Part shown: in pieces, positions 1 through 8,229 of the stretch
Numbering within the stretch: position 1 is the stretch's first letter
How the letters are laid out: each line of letters opens with the position of its first letter
Assembly: GCF_026248685.1 (NCBI RefSeq)
Contig: NZ_CP111036.1
Location: 1,736,001-1,800,000, forward strand
Reading direction: 5' to 3'
DNA from: Haladaptatus caseinilyticus
Lineage (GTDB): Archaea; Halobacteriota; Halobacteria; Halobacteriales; Haladaptataceae
Length of the DNA: 64,000 nucleotides
Made by a program: the position numbers and the translations under genes
The notes under the pieces: model-generated
Seen by the model: only the letters and a program-made list of their open reading frames with translations
Database searches by the model: none
Told to the model about the DNA's origin: nothing

Positions 1-249
1 GGACGACTGACGCTCGACCCGGCCTTTTTCGGTGAAGCACAGTTGGCCGTTCGACGCGGCGGCGCGGAAGCGGATTTTTCGGTCGAACCGGTGAACGAAG
101 TCGCCGAGGAGTTCGACTACTTCGCGGACCGCCTGCTTTCCGGACGCGACCCGGTACCGGACGGGGAGCACGCACTCGTGGATATGCGCGCTATCGAGGC
201 GATTTACGAGTCCGCCGAGACCGGCGAACGGGAGTTGATCAAGGGGTGA
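1..249 (+). CDS. Gfo/Idh/MocA-family oxidoreductase, C-terminal part (5' end outside window)
   Basis: The reading frame is open from base 1 and ends with TGA at 247-249, so only the last 82 residues are present. The tail has the pattern typical of the C-terminal domain of Gfo/Idh/MocA NAD(P)-dependent sugar oxidoreductases: an acidic helix with FDYFADRLLSGRDPVPDG, followed by the final helix AIEAIYESAETGE. In the family this closes the beta-sheet domain that sets substrate specificity; the Rossmann domain lies upstream of the window. Its last 11 bases overlap the end of the oppositely oriented alcohol dehydrogenase gene. Substrate cannot be inferred; the nearby glucose dehydrogenase makes a sugar role plausible. 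Confidence 0.75.
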   Translation, partial: GRLTLDPAFFGEAQLAVRRGGAEADFSVEPVNEVAEEFDYFADRLLSGRDPVPDGEHALVDMRAIEAIYESAETGERELIKG

Positions 250-1279
250 TGACGGCCCGACCTTCGATTTCGCCGTGTTCCAGCTTCTCCGCTACGTCGT
301 TGATCTCGTCCAAGTCGTATCGCGTTGTTCGTAAATCGACGTCGCCCCGAGCGACGAGCGACATGAGTTCCTGTAGTTCGGGATACGTTCCGACGAGGGT
401 TCCTCGATAGTCGAAATCGCCGTTTACGAGTGCCTGGGCCGGTTCGTGAATGTGGCCACCGTAGCCGACAACGTGGTGGTCGCCGCCCCCTGCGAGCACG
501 TTCGGAGCGTACCGGAGCGTCTCGTCACTGCCCACGAAATCGAGGATCTGATGAACTCCCGCACCGTCGGTGATCGCGTCCACCTCGTTCGCCACGTCCT
601 CGTCGCGCGAATTAACGGTGTGGTCTGCACCCAAATCGGTGGCGAGGTCGAGCGCTGCGTCTTTCACCTCGACGGCGGTAATTTCCGCCGCGCTCATCGC
701 CCGCAACACTTGCAGTCCGATGTGACCCAATCCACCGACGCCGACGACGACGGCGTGTTCACCGGGATTCAGTTCACGGACTGCCTTTTTCACTGCATGG
801 TAGGCCGTGATTCCGGCGTCGGCGTGTGGGGCGATTTCCGTCGGGTCGACCCCGTCGGGAAGCGGAATCACGGCACGCTCGCTGGTCAGTAGATATTCGG
901 CGAAGCCGCCATCCGTCGAAAGGCCGGGGAAAACGAGGTTGTCACAGTGCATGTCCTGCCCACGTCGGCAGGCACGACACGTACCACAGGTTCGTGCCGG
1001 ATGACAAATGACGGCATCGCCCGCCGAGACGAGGCTCACGTCATCTCCCGCTTCCGTTACGATTCCAGCGTTCTCGTGGCCGAGTGTCATCGGTAGCGAC
1101 TGACCCATCTGTTCTTCCCACATACCTTCGATGACGTGGTTGTCGGTCTGACACCAGCCAGCACCCTCTATTTCGACGACGACGTGGTTCCCGTCGGTTA
1201 CCTCCGGTCGGTCTACCTCGTCGATGGAGAGCGCATCGTCCATCTCGTCAGTATAGTCGTGGAGTCGTGCGGCTTGCAT
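239..1279 (-). CDS. Zinc-dependent alcohol dehydrogenase (MDR family)
   Basis: 346 residues starting MQAARLHDYTDEMDDAL; a longer frame to 1360 exists but its extra 27 residues look non-coding. Seen: catalytic-zinc Cys in GAGWCQTDNH (about residue 38), GHENAGIV with the second zinc ligand (about 67), the four-Cys structural zinc site CGTCRACRRGQDMHC (about 100-115), and the nucleotide-binding turn VGVGGLGHIGLQ (about 175). These are the standard elements of medium-chain zinc alcohol dehydrogenases, which oxidise alcohols or sugar alcohols with NAD(P). Divergently placed from gdh with 250 bp between the start codons, so both promoters lie in 1280-1530. Exact substrate unknown. Confidence 0.85.
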   Translation of the reverse strand: MQAARLHDYTDEMDDALSIDEVDRPEVTDGNHVVVEIEGAGWCQTDNHVIEGMWEEQMGQSLPMTLGHENAGIVTEAGDDVSLVSAGDAVICHPARTCGTCRACRRGQDMHCDNLVFPGLSTDGGFAEYLLTSERAVIPLPDGVDPTEIAPHADAGITAYHAVKKAVRELNPGEHAVVVGVGGLGHIGLQVLRAMSAAEITAVEVKDAALDLATDLGADHTVNSRDEDVANEVDAITDGAGVHQILDFVGSDETLRYAPNVLAGGGDHHVVGYGGHIHEPAQALVNGDFDYRGTLVGTYPELQELMSLVARGDVDLRTTRYDLDEINDVAEKLEHGEIEGRAVITP

Positions 1280-1530
1280 GGGTTCACAACAACGCGAAAG
1301 ATGACAGGTGTTGTGGCGACCGCTCGGAACCCCTCCGAGCGACTCGGATACAATCGCCATTCGTTCGGAAGCGCATTTCAGTCAGAACGAGGGTGGCCAG
1401 TACGGAGAATCGGGGATGATGTTCGGGACCCGATGTGAGCCAAACGTCGTGCAGTGGCCACCTTCCTGCAACAAACAAATTTACTCGGTGAAGAATAAAT
1501 CTTTTGAATCGGTGGCTCCAAGGGAGCGAT

Positions 1531-2595
1531 ATGCACGCAGTCGCACTTCGACGCGGGGCGGACAGCCCCGAGGTTATCGAGAAACCACGTCCGGAACCCG
1601 GCCCGGGCGAGGCGTTGGTACGGACACTCCGGGTCGGGGTAGACGGCACCGACCACGAAATCCTCGCCGGACACCACGGTGAATTCCCCGCGGACGACGA
1701 CCACCTCGTACTCGGTCACGAAGCGGTCGGCGTCGTGGAAGACCCGAACGGAACCGCGTTCGAGGAAGGTGACGTGGTCGTTCCAACCGTCCGAAGACCA
1801 CTCCCGGACGGCCCAACGGAGTACTTCGAGCGCGGCGAACCTGACATGGCTCCACCGGACGAAACGGCCGAACGCGGGATTTCGGGTGACCACGGATTCA
1901 TGAGCGAGTATTTCGTCAGTCCTGCCCAGAACCTCGTTCCGATTCCGGAGGAATTGGCAGAGTGGGGGTTTTTGATCGAACCCATCAGTATCTCGGTGAA
2001 AGCGATCGAGCACGCTCGCGCCTCCCGATCCGCGTTCGACTGGCGACCTGAAAGCGCGCTCGTCCTCGGAAACGGCAGTCTCGGGCTACTCACCGTCGCC
2101 ATGCTCGACTCAGACTTCGACCGAATCTACTGTCTTGGACGACGCGATAGGCCGGACCCGACTATCGATATCATCGAAGCGTTGGGTGCGACGTATATCG
2201 ACTCACGCGTGACGCCCGTTTCCGACATTCCCGACAAAGACGAATCGATGGATTTCATCTACGAGGCGACTGGCTACGCCAAACACGCCTTCGAGTCGAT
2301 CGGTGCGCTCGCCCCGAACGGAGTCGCTGCACTGCTCGGCGTGCCGAATTCGTGGTCCTTCGAGATCGACGGAGGGACACTTCACCGAGAGCTCGTGATG
2401 AACAACAAGGCGCTCGTCGGGAGCGTAAACTCCAACTACCGGCATTTCGAATCGGCGGTCGAAACGCTCGCCGAACTACCGGCGTGGTTGTTGGATGACC
2501 TCGTGACTGGCATCTACGATGTGTCGAATTTCGAGTCGGCGTTTGCGGACGACGAAACGACAATAAAGACGGCGGTTAAATTCCACACTCAATGA
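1531..2595 (+). CDS. gdh: Glucose 1-dehydrogenase (haloarchaeal MDR type)
   Basis: 354 residues from ATG 1531 (MHAVALRRGADSPEVIEKP). It closely resembles the structurally characterised Haloferax mediterranei glucose dehydrogenase: RVGVDGTDHEI carries the Asp that replaces the usual catalytic Cys, LGHEAVGVV carries the His-Glu zinc ligands, and FLIEPISIS and VLGNGSLGLLT (dinucleotide fold) follow. It oxidises glucose to gluconolactone with NADP, the first step of the semi-phosphorylative Entner-Doudoroff route. An A+T-rich box at 1492-1504 sits about 27 bp before the ATG, fitting a leaderless transcript. The stop overlaps the next gene by ATGA, so gdh and gfcR are probably co-transcribed. Confidence 0.92.
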   Translation: MHAVALRRGADSPEVIEKPRPEPGPGEALVRTLRVGVDGTDHEILAGHHGEFPADDDHLVLGHEAVGVVEDPNGTAFEEGDVVVPTVRRPLPDGPTEYFERGEPDMAPPDETAERGISGDHGFMSEYFVSPAQNLVPIPEELAEWGFLIEPISISVKAIEHARASRSAFDWRPESALVLGNGSLGLLTVAMLDSDFDRIYCLGRRDRPDPTIDIIEALGATYIDSRVTPVSDIPDKDESMDFIYEATGYAKHAFESIGALAPNGVAALLGVPNSWSFEIDGGTLHRELVMNNKALVGSVNSNYRHFESAVETLAELPAWLLDDLVTGIYDVSNFESAFADDETTIKTAVKFHTQ

Positions 2596-3218
2596 AGAAC
2601 GTAGACGACTTGATAGAGAGTGCGGCGGAACTCGCAGAGCGTGGCCTCTCGAAGGGCGAAATCGCGGATGAACTGAACGTGTCGCGCGAGACGGCCAGTT
2701 GGCTCGTCGAGCGCAGTGGGAGCACCCCAACCCCCGAACCGAAAGGTGGCACGCAGGATATCCACGTCGATTGGAGCGCCATCGGGCGCGACAGCGCCCG
2801 CCTTTCCCATATCGGTGCGGCGATGGCGGATCTCCTGTCGAAACACGGCGAAGAGGTCGACTTGACCATCGGTATCGAGAAAGCTGGTGCACCGCTCGCA
2901 ACCGTGGTCGCGCGCGAACTCGACACCGATCTCGGAACGTACGCCCCCCGAAAGCACCAGTGGGAGGAAGGCGACATCGAGGATTCCAGAGGTACTTTCT
3001 CTCGCAACTTCGCGCAGATTCGCAACCGGGAATGCTACGTCGTGGACGACACCATCACCAGTGGAACGACGATGACCGAAACCATCGAAGCGATCCAGGA
3101 TCGAGGTGGCGAACCGGTCGCCTGCATCGTACTCGCGGACAAACAAGGCATCGAGGAACTGAACGGCGTCCCGGTCTACTCGCTCGTGCAGGTCATTGGC
3201 GTTGGAAGCGACGAGTAA
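2592..3218 (+). CDS. gfcR: PRTase-like transcriptional regulator GfcR
   Basis: 208 residues. Residues 1-45 form a helix-turn-helix (LAERGLSKGEIADELNVSRE); the rest is a type I phosphoribosyltransferase fold with the PRPP loop VVDDTITSGTTMTET near residue 150. The protein class was long annotated as orotate phosphoribosyltransferase-like (PyrE2); in Haloferax volcanii GfcR is known as an activator of sugar-degradation genes. Coupling to gdh by a 4-bp ATGA overlap supports the regulatory reading over a pyrimidine role. Whether the PRTase domain binds a sugar-phosphate ligand or PRPP is not visible from sequence. Confidence 0.88.
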   Translation: MKNVDDLIESAAELAERGLSKGEIADELNVSRETASWLVERSGSTPTPEPKGGTQDIHVDWSAIGRDSARLSHIGAAMADLLSKHGEEVDLTIGIEKAGAPLATVVARELDTDLGTYAPRKHQWEEGDIEDSRGTFSRNFAQIRNRECYVVDDTITSGTTMTETIEAIQDRGGEPVACIVLADKQGIEELNGVPVYSLVQVIGVGSDE

Positions 3219-3261
3219 CTCGGGCGCAACTTCTTTGCGCCGTGAGTTCCTACGCAAGCGC

Positions 3262-3609
3262 ATGACGTTTACACCCGGCGAGCAACTCTCCGCCGAGGAA
3301 GTTGCGAACCGCGTCGATTCGACGATCGAAGAGGAGGAGGTCGTACTGTTCATGAAGGGCACTCGAATGATGCCACAGTGCGGGTTCTCCCAACGAGCCC
3401 TCGAACTCATCGGAAAGCACCGGGGCGACGAGTTCGAGACGGTAGACGTGCTCGACAATCTGGACGCCTACCGGGAGGAGCTGTCGGAGCACAGCGGATG
3501 GGAAACGATTCCACAAACGTACGTCGGCGGCGAATTTATCGGCGGGAGCGACATCCTCGCGGAAATGGAAGAACGAGATGAACTCGGTGACACGCTTCGA
3601 ACCAACTAA
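3262..3609 (+). CDS. Monothiol glutaredoxin-family protein (CGFS type)
   Basis: 115 residues from ATG 3262 (MTFTPGEQLSAEEVANRV); a longer in-frame extension back to 3196 overlaps gfcR and is not supported. Residues about 25-60 read VVLFMKGTRMMPQCGFSQRA with the CGFS active site, then ETIPQTYVGGEFIGGSDIL with the cis-Pro loop and glycine pair that hold glutathione in bacterial Grx4-like proteins. The family carries [2Fe-2S] clusters in iron-sulfur assembly. Haloarchaea use gamma-glutamylcysteine rather than glutathione, so the thiol partner here is inferred to differ. Confidence 0.88.
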   Translation: MTFTPGEQLSAEEVANRVDSTIEEEEVVLFMKGTRMMPQCGFSQRALELIGKHRGDEFETVDVLDNLDAYREELSEHSGWETIPQTYVGGEFIGGSDILAEMEERDELGDTLRTN

Positions 3610-3620
3610 CGTCAATCCGA

Positions 3621-3638
3621 CGGTTGCATATGCAACCG
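3621..3638. promoter_or_regulatory. Perfect 18-bp palindrome CGGTTGCATATGCAACCG
   Basis: A perfect, spacer-free inverted repeat 12 bp after the glutaredoxin stop codon and about 10 bp upstream of a TATA-like box (CCTATAAGTT, 3650-3659) serving the gene at 3715. It could be an operator next to the BRE/TATA, or the stem of a transcription terminator for the upstream gene; absence of a following T-tract favours an operator. Confidence 0.5.
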
Positions 3639-3714
3639 AAAGGGTAGCCCCTATAAGTTCGGGGCACGTAGTAACAAACGTACCGCCGACGGGAGACGGA
3701 ACTCACGACCACAA

Positions 3715-4293
3715 ATGAGCCAGGTATACCGACTACACTCGACGCTCGAACTGCCGCTTGAAACCGTCTACGACCACTTTGAAAGCGACCCGATACTACC
3801 GGATGGAATCGACAGCGTCGATATCACCCGCCGGAATAACACGCTTATCATCAGTGCTGTCTCGACGGACGAGAGCATTAGTAAATATACGCCAACGGCA
3901 CAGCTGAAAGCCAGCGTTTCGGAGACGCGAGTCTTCACCGAAGAGGAGGAGGCGCGACGCAACGCCCCTCGATGGGGCGCGGACGCCGAGGACGAAGAGG
4001 AGGAGGAACCGACCGGCGAACTCATCGAGATGGCCGCATTCAAAGGCGACCGGGAGACGGTGCTACAGAACACCGCGCTTCAGTATCCGATGTTCGAGGT
4101 GCTGTGTTCCCTCGCCCGCCAAGCCGAAAAAGGCACACTCACCGCAATATCGGAGGTCGATGGTGATTTGGAAGCGACCCGTATCGTCGACGGTGACGAC
4201 CGACCGGCCTCCATCGAAGTGGTGGAAGGACCACGGAACGAAAACTCCTCGTCTAGCGGCGTGAACTGGCGCGACAACAAGTTCATTTCCTAA
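3715..4293 (+). CDS. Conserved haloarchaeal protein, possibly DUF7110 family
   Basis: 192 residues, very acidic, no signal peptide or membrane segment. The N-terminal 75 residues (YRLHSTLELPLETVYDHFES) look like a compact alpha/beta domain; residues about 70-105 are a low-complexity Glu/Asp linker (EDEEEEEPTGE), followed by a helical section with LEVLCSLARQ-like spacing (MFEVLCSLARQAEKGTLTAI). I recognise it as a lineage-specific haloarchaeal family, tentatively DUF7110, with no known function. It has its own promoter (CCTATAAGTT at 3650-3659) and leader of roughly 35 nt. Confidence 0.6.
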   Translation: MSQVYRLHSTLELPLETVYDHFESDPILPDGIDSVDITRRNNTLIISAVSTDESISKYTPTAQLKASVSETRVFTEEEEARRNAPRWGADAEDEEEEEPTGELIEMAAFKGDRETVLQNTALQYPMFEVLCSLARQAEKGTLTAISEVDGDLEATRIVDGDDRPASIEVVEGPRNENSSSSGVNWRDNKFIS

Positions 4294-4420
4294 CGCCGCG
4301 TTCTGGGTTCGCATTCAGACGGAACGGACGAGCCTTCGCCGCACGATTTTTCCCACACATCATAAAATTCGAACGCGGTGTGTCACTAACCTAAATGGTT
4401 CTTCACACGGAGCCGAAAAG

Positions 4421-4450
4421 CACTTTAGCGAGGTAATTATATCTAATTAC
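4421..4450 (+). promoter_or_regulatory. Promoter with 18-bp palindromic operator for the PP-loop gene
   Basis: An A/T-rich box (ACTTTAGC, 4422-4429) lies about 27 bp ahead of the ATG at 4456, fitting a leaderless promoter. Between it and the start is an inverted repeat GTAATTA-TATC-TAATTAC (4433-4450; 7-bp arms, 4-bp spacer). A regulator bound there would cover the transcription start, so repression is the likely mode. Inference from position and symmetry only. Confidence 0.45.
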
Positions 4451-4455
4451 GAGTC

Positions 4456-5427
4456 ATGGCAACCGAGTTCCCAGACTATCTCGATGTAGACTACAGCGAT
4501 GGTGAAGGCGAACAGCCCGAGGATTATCCCTCGATCGAACACAAAGTCGAGAAAGCTATCGAAGTCACGAAGAAGGGTCTCGAAGAGTACGAAAACCCCG
4601 CCGTGATGTGGACGGGTGGAAAGGACTCCACGCTCACGCTCTACTTCATCAAGGAAGTGGCGGAGCGATACGACATGGAGGTTCCACCGGCGGTCTTCAT
4701 CGACCACTATCAGCACTTTCAGGAGATCCACGACTTCGTCGAACGTTGGGCCGACGAGTGGGATTTGGACGTCATCTACGCCCGCAACGAGGACGTCGGT
4801 GCGTACGTCGATGAGCACGGTCTCGAACCGGGTGACGACATCGACATCACCCAGCTTTCCGAGCACAACCAGCACCACGTTCGTGACCTCCTCGAATACG
4901 AGGAGGACACCTTCCCGTTCCTGCTCGACACCTACGTCGGCAACCACCTCCTCAAGACCGTCGCGCTGAATGACGCGCTCGAAGAGTACGATGTGGACGG
5001 CGTCATCTCCGGCGTCCGATGGGACGAACAGGAAGCCCGCGCCGACGAGACGTTCTTCAGCCCGCGCCACGACCCCGAAATCTACCCACCCCACGACCGC
5101 ATTCAGCCTATCCTCCACTTCGACGAACCGGCCGTTTGGGACGCGTTCTGGTACTTCGTCGTCCCGGACACCGTCGAGGCGTACCCCGACGATGGCTACG
5201 TCCCGCAGGGATTCGACGACCTGCCGGAGGGTGTGGAACAAGACGACATCCCAGTCTCGCCGAAATACTTCGAAGGCTTCCGCTCGCTCGGCAGCGAAGT
5301 CAGCACGAAAAAGAGCGATCAGGAGCCTGCGTGGTTGCAGGACATGGAGAACACGACCGAGCGTGCAGGCCGCGCCCAGGACAAAGAAGACCTGATGGAG
5401 CGTCTGCGCGATCTCGGCTACATGTAG
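4456..5427 (+). CDS. PAPS reductase-family PP-loop protein
   Basis: 323 residues. The PP-loop AVMWTGGKDSTLTLYFI (about residue 50) and FIDHYQHFQEIHDFVERW (the 'target in sight' strand after the loop) mark the phosphoadenosine-phosphosulfate reductase / sulfate adenylyltransferase-2 family. Later GVISGVRWDEQEARADETFF and HPILHF-like IQPILHFDEPAVWDAFW match the family's C-terminal substrate region. Such proteins activate or reduce sulfur compounds, but the CGLH catalytic Cys motif of true PAPS reductases is not present, so ATP pyrophosphatase-type chemistry on another substrate is possible. Single gene with its own promoter; the preceding palindrome suggests regulation. Confidence 0.82.
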   Translation: MATEFPDYLDVDYSDGEGEQPEDYPSIEHKVEKAIEVTKKGLEEYENPAVMWTGGKDSTLTLYFIKEVAERYDMEVPPAVFIDHYQHFQEIHDFVERWADEWDLDVIYARNEDVGAYVDEHGLEPGDDIDITQLSEHNQHHVRDLLEYEEDTFPFLLDTYVGNHLLKTVALNDALEEYDVDGVISGVRWDEQEARADETFFSPRHDPEIYPPHDRIQPILHFDEPAVWDAFWYFVVPDTVEAYPDDGYVPQGFDDLPEGVEQDDIPVSPKYFEGFRSLGSEVSTKKSDQEPAWLQDMENTTERAGRAQDKEDLMERLRDLGYM

Positions 5428-5900
5428 GCACCCACCTTTTCGATGGTCGAGGGGTAAGCGTCTGCGTCGTGGCGACGTAGACGCTGACCGTTTCCCTGTA
5501 AACGCTGGACCAAACGCACCGGAAAACGGCCCTGTTCGCTCGGGAAGAGGCACCCTCTTCCGTGCTCTCGTTCGCTTTGCTCACGAGAGCTCCGCGGCCG
5601 CGACTTCCGGGCCGTCGTTCGCACTGCTCACGAAGACATTCCTTCTTCGCTTCAATCCATTTTACCTCGTCGTCGGCCCGCTCGTTCGTCACTGCGTTCC
5701 TCACTCGCGAAGTCTCAAACTCGCACAACCATTTCGCTTGCTGGGAATCGCGACGGTTTAGTCGATGGATGAGTACGTCGCCGATGTTACCGTTTGCCCG
5801 CCCTGTCGAGCGGTCTGCTCGCGTGAAGTCGCTAATATCAAATCCTTCCACCTTCAAATTGATACAATCGATTTTTGAGTAGACGGGTACATGTATCTCT
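5428..5900. other. Long non-coding stretch with hairpins
   Basis: 473 bases with no supported gene. It contains a tight hairpin GGAAGAGG-CAC-CCTCTTCC (5543-5561) directly followed by GCTCTCGT ... ACGAGAGC (5564-5571 / 5583-5590). The stretch 5660-5760 is rich in CGCTCG/TCACTCGCG tracts of the kind often seen between haloarchaeal genes. It may include the terminator of the upstream gene; a small RNA is possible but not shown. Confidence 0.4.
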
Positions 5901-6911
5901 GTGAGACAGTCTGCATTGGGTTCCCGCCGTGGATTTCTCCGAACTGCCGGAATCAGTGGTCTCACTCTCACCTCGTCGGCAGTCGTTTCGCTCGCCACTG
6001 CATCAGCGATGGTACAGAATTCGGGGTCGGGAAAGCTCGTATTCATTTACGACGACGGAACGACGGCGGATTACGCCGAAACGTACCCCGTCCATCAGGA
6101 AGCGGGCGTCCCCGGATGTTTCGCGGTCGTTTCGGGACTGATCGGAACCGAAGGACGACTCACGAAAAACCAACTACTCGACATCAACGCCGCCGGGCAC
6201 GAAATCATCTCTCACACGATCAAACACAGGGCGTTGGGAAGTCTCGAAGTCACGAAAGATGTCGAGAAAGGCGACGTGAAAGTCTACGGACGTTCGAACC
6301 GTTTCGGCGAACTCCCGGGCGACGACGTTCGGATCTTCGATTCCGAAAAGCACGAAACCGTGACCGTTACTGGGAACGGCGCTGACGAAACTGGGGAATA
6401 CATCACGCTCGAAAGTCCAGTGACGAAGGCGTTCAGCGCAGAGCACGCACGGATTCGCTATTCGGACGAGATATTGAAATCCGCGATCGGCGGCTCGAAA
6501 GCGCAGTTGGAAGGGTACGGCGTGCACGTCTCGAATTTTGTCCTTCCCTACGGTGTCAACAGCGACCGCGGGCAAGCGTTGATTCCGAAACACTACTCCG
6601 CCGTCGCAAATGCAGTGCGAGGTGATGGTCTGAATCCGATTCGAGGGCTCGACCCGTACAACCTCCATCGGCGCTATTTCAGACCGGACCGGCTGTCGAA
6701 ACCCGAACTGGAAACGCATCTCGATACGGTGGCAAATAGCGACGTGCTCGCTATTTTCGTCGGTCACAGCGCCTACGAAAGTTTCAGTGCGGAGCGTGTT
6801 CGAACGGCAATCCGACTGGCAAAGGAGCGAAACATCGAAATCGTCACGCTTCGGAGAGCACTCGTCGATTTGGGATACGCAAAACCGATGACGACCACGA
6901 CGCAGCGGTAG
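5901..6911 (+). CDS. Tat-exported polysaccharide deacetylase-like protein
   Basis: 336 residues from GTG 5901. The N-terminus has a Tat signal (SRRGFLRTAGISGLTLTSSA) with hydrophobic core to about residue 38. The NodB-type fold follows: KLVFIYDDGTTADYAETYPV (metal-binding DD motif, about 45) and INAAGHEIISHTIKHRALG with the H-S/T-x3-H metal site (about 95-105). A late GHSAYESFSAERV segment resembles the last catalytic-His motif. The enzyme class removes N- or O-acyl groups from polysaccharides outside the cell; in haloarchaea the target could be exopolysaccharide or surface glycans (inference). Residues 115-160 form an insertion absent from minimal NodB domains. Confidence 0.8.
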   Translation: MRQSALGSRRGFLRTAGISGLTLTSSAVVSLATASAMVQNSGSGKLVFIYDDGTTADYAETYPVHQEAGVPGCFAVVSGLIGTEGRLTKNQLLDINAAGHEIISHTIKHRALGSLEVTKDVEKGDVKVYGRSNRFGELPGDDVRIFDSEKHETVTVTGNGADETGEYITLESPVTKAFSAEHARIRYSDEILKSAIGGSKAQLEGYGVHVSNFVLPYGVNSDRGQALIPKHYSAVANAVRGDGLNPIRGLDPYNLHRRYFRPDRLSKPELETHLDTVANSDVLAIFVGHSAYESFSAERVRTAIRLAKERNIEIVTLRRALVDLGYAKPMTTTTQR

Positions 6912-7144
6912 GACCTCTTCCCGTACCAATACAACCCGGACTACGCCGCAGAAGACGACGACACGAACTGGACGGTTGAAGTTTAGGTTTGCGATTGCAT
7001 TCGGTGGACAAAGTGATTCTCTTCCACGACGAATGAAACGGAAAACTGATGGTTTTTCTCGTCCCACTCGCTTTCTCGCTAGCAGATAGTACCACCCTAT
7101 CGGACGAAGAACTTTATTTCATTATCAGAGATGGACGTGTCACG

Positions 7145-7996
7145 ATGGCAGATGATGACCTGCAGGCCAAAATCGACCCGGCGAACTACTACGACGACCT
7201 CGGCGAGGGCGAGTGGGAACGTCTCCAAGAGTCGTTCAAGAACTCGCTGGAGTTCGAGAACACGACCGATTATTTGAGTCAGTATCTTCCCGAATCGGGG
7301 CACGTGCTCGACGCTGGCGGGGCCGCCGGGAGGTACTCGATTTGGTTGGCGGAGCGAGGCTACGACGTGACCCTGCTTGACCTTTCGGCGGAGCAGGTCG
7401 CCATCGCCAAATCACGGGTTGCTGAACGTGACCTCGAATCGCAGGTTACCATTCAACAGGGTGACATTCGCGACCTGCCGTTTTCCGAAACCCGATTCGA
7501 TGCGACCCTGTGTCTCGGCGGACCGCTCTCACACATCATCTCGGACGACGAGCGGAGCGAGGCAATCCGCGAACTGAATCGTGTGATGCAGTCGAGTGCT
7601 CCCGTTTTCGTCTCCGTGATGGGCTTCGTTTCCGTCGTCCAGAACCTCATCAAGAGCGCGGCCCATTTCGAGGCGGGTGTTCGCCAACTCCCCGAGTTCA
7701 TCGAGACGGCTACGTATTCGGCCGAACTCGCGAAAAAGTACGAGGACGACGACCCTGCCTTCGTTGAGTGTCACTTCTTCCGCGCGGCGGAACTCCGCAA
7801 CCTGCTGGAAAAACACGAGTTCGCCGTCGAAGTCGTCGCCGGACTCGAAGGTCCGGCCTCGAACTTCGAAGCTCCGCTGGAAGAGATCGACGCTGACGCG
7901 CAAAAGAACGTCACAGAAGTCGTTCGAAAACTGCGCGAAGACCCGACCGTCGCCGACCTGTCGAATCACATCCTCGCGGTCGGACGTGTCGGGTAA
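7145..7996 (+). CDS. SAM-dependent class I methyltransferase
   Basis: 283 residues from ATG 7145; the TATA-like box CTTTATTT (7112-7119) lies about 27 bp upstream and supports this start over an upstream ATG at 7049. Motif I is GHVLDAGGAAGRYSIWLAER (about residue 50; the last Gly of DxGxGxG is replaced by the AGR turn), followed by the acidic LLDLS, QGDIRDLPF (motif II) and DATLCLGGPLSHI (motif III). The fold is that of small-molecule methyltransferases; the acceptor is unknown. It stands alone, convergent with a small membrane protein gene. Confidence 0.85.
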   Translation: MADDDLQAKIDPANYYDDLGEGEWERLQESFKNSLEFENTTDYLSQYLPESGHVLDAGGAAGRYSIWLAERGYDVTLLDLSAEQVAIAKSRVAERDLESQVTIQQGDIRDLPFSETRFDATLCLGGPLSHIISDDERSEAIRELNRVMQSSAPVFVSVMGFVSVVQNLIKSAAHFEAGVRQLPEFIETATYSAELAKKYEDDDPAFVECHFFRAAELRNLLEKHEFAVEVVAGLEGPASNFEAPLEEIDADAQKNVTEVVRKLREDPTVADLSNHILAVGRVG

Positions 7997-8006
7997 ATTC
8001 GTTTGG

Positions 8007-8198
8007 CTATCGCGTCGCCCGGTACTCGCCGTGTTTGACACCGAGGAGGAGTGCGATCAGGCCGAACACGAGCATCGAGGGTGCGACCATCATCAGCACC
8101 GTACTCGTCGCCATAACTCCCATTCCGATGAGTCCCGCCGTACCGACGGCGACGATTGCCAGCAGTGCCGCGGCGGTCACGGGTAAATTGAACTCCAT
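8007..8198 (-). CDS. Small two-helix membrane protein (haloarchaeal)
   Basis: 63 residues, MEFNLPVTAAALLAIVAVG..., with two hydrophobic helices (about 6-28 and 33-55) separated by a short turn and ending in a basic tail KHGEYRATR that should face the cytoplasm. Recurrent haloarchaeal small-membrane-protein architecture; no function known. It ends 10 bp from the convergent methyltransferase gene. Confidence 0.6.
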   Translation of the reverse strand: MEFNLPVTAAALLAIVAVGTAGLIGMGVMATSTVLMMVAPSMLVFGLIALLLGVKHGEYRATR

Positions 8199-8229
8199 AC
8201 CGGACAGTTAGCCGACCAATAGAAAAGGG

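Noticed and set aside
5660-5800. Repeated CTCG/TCAC tracts as a CRISPR array
   Set aside because: No regular repeat-spacer periodicity and no cas genes; tracts are irregular and G+C-rich.
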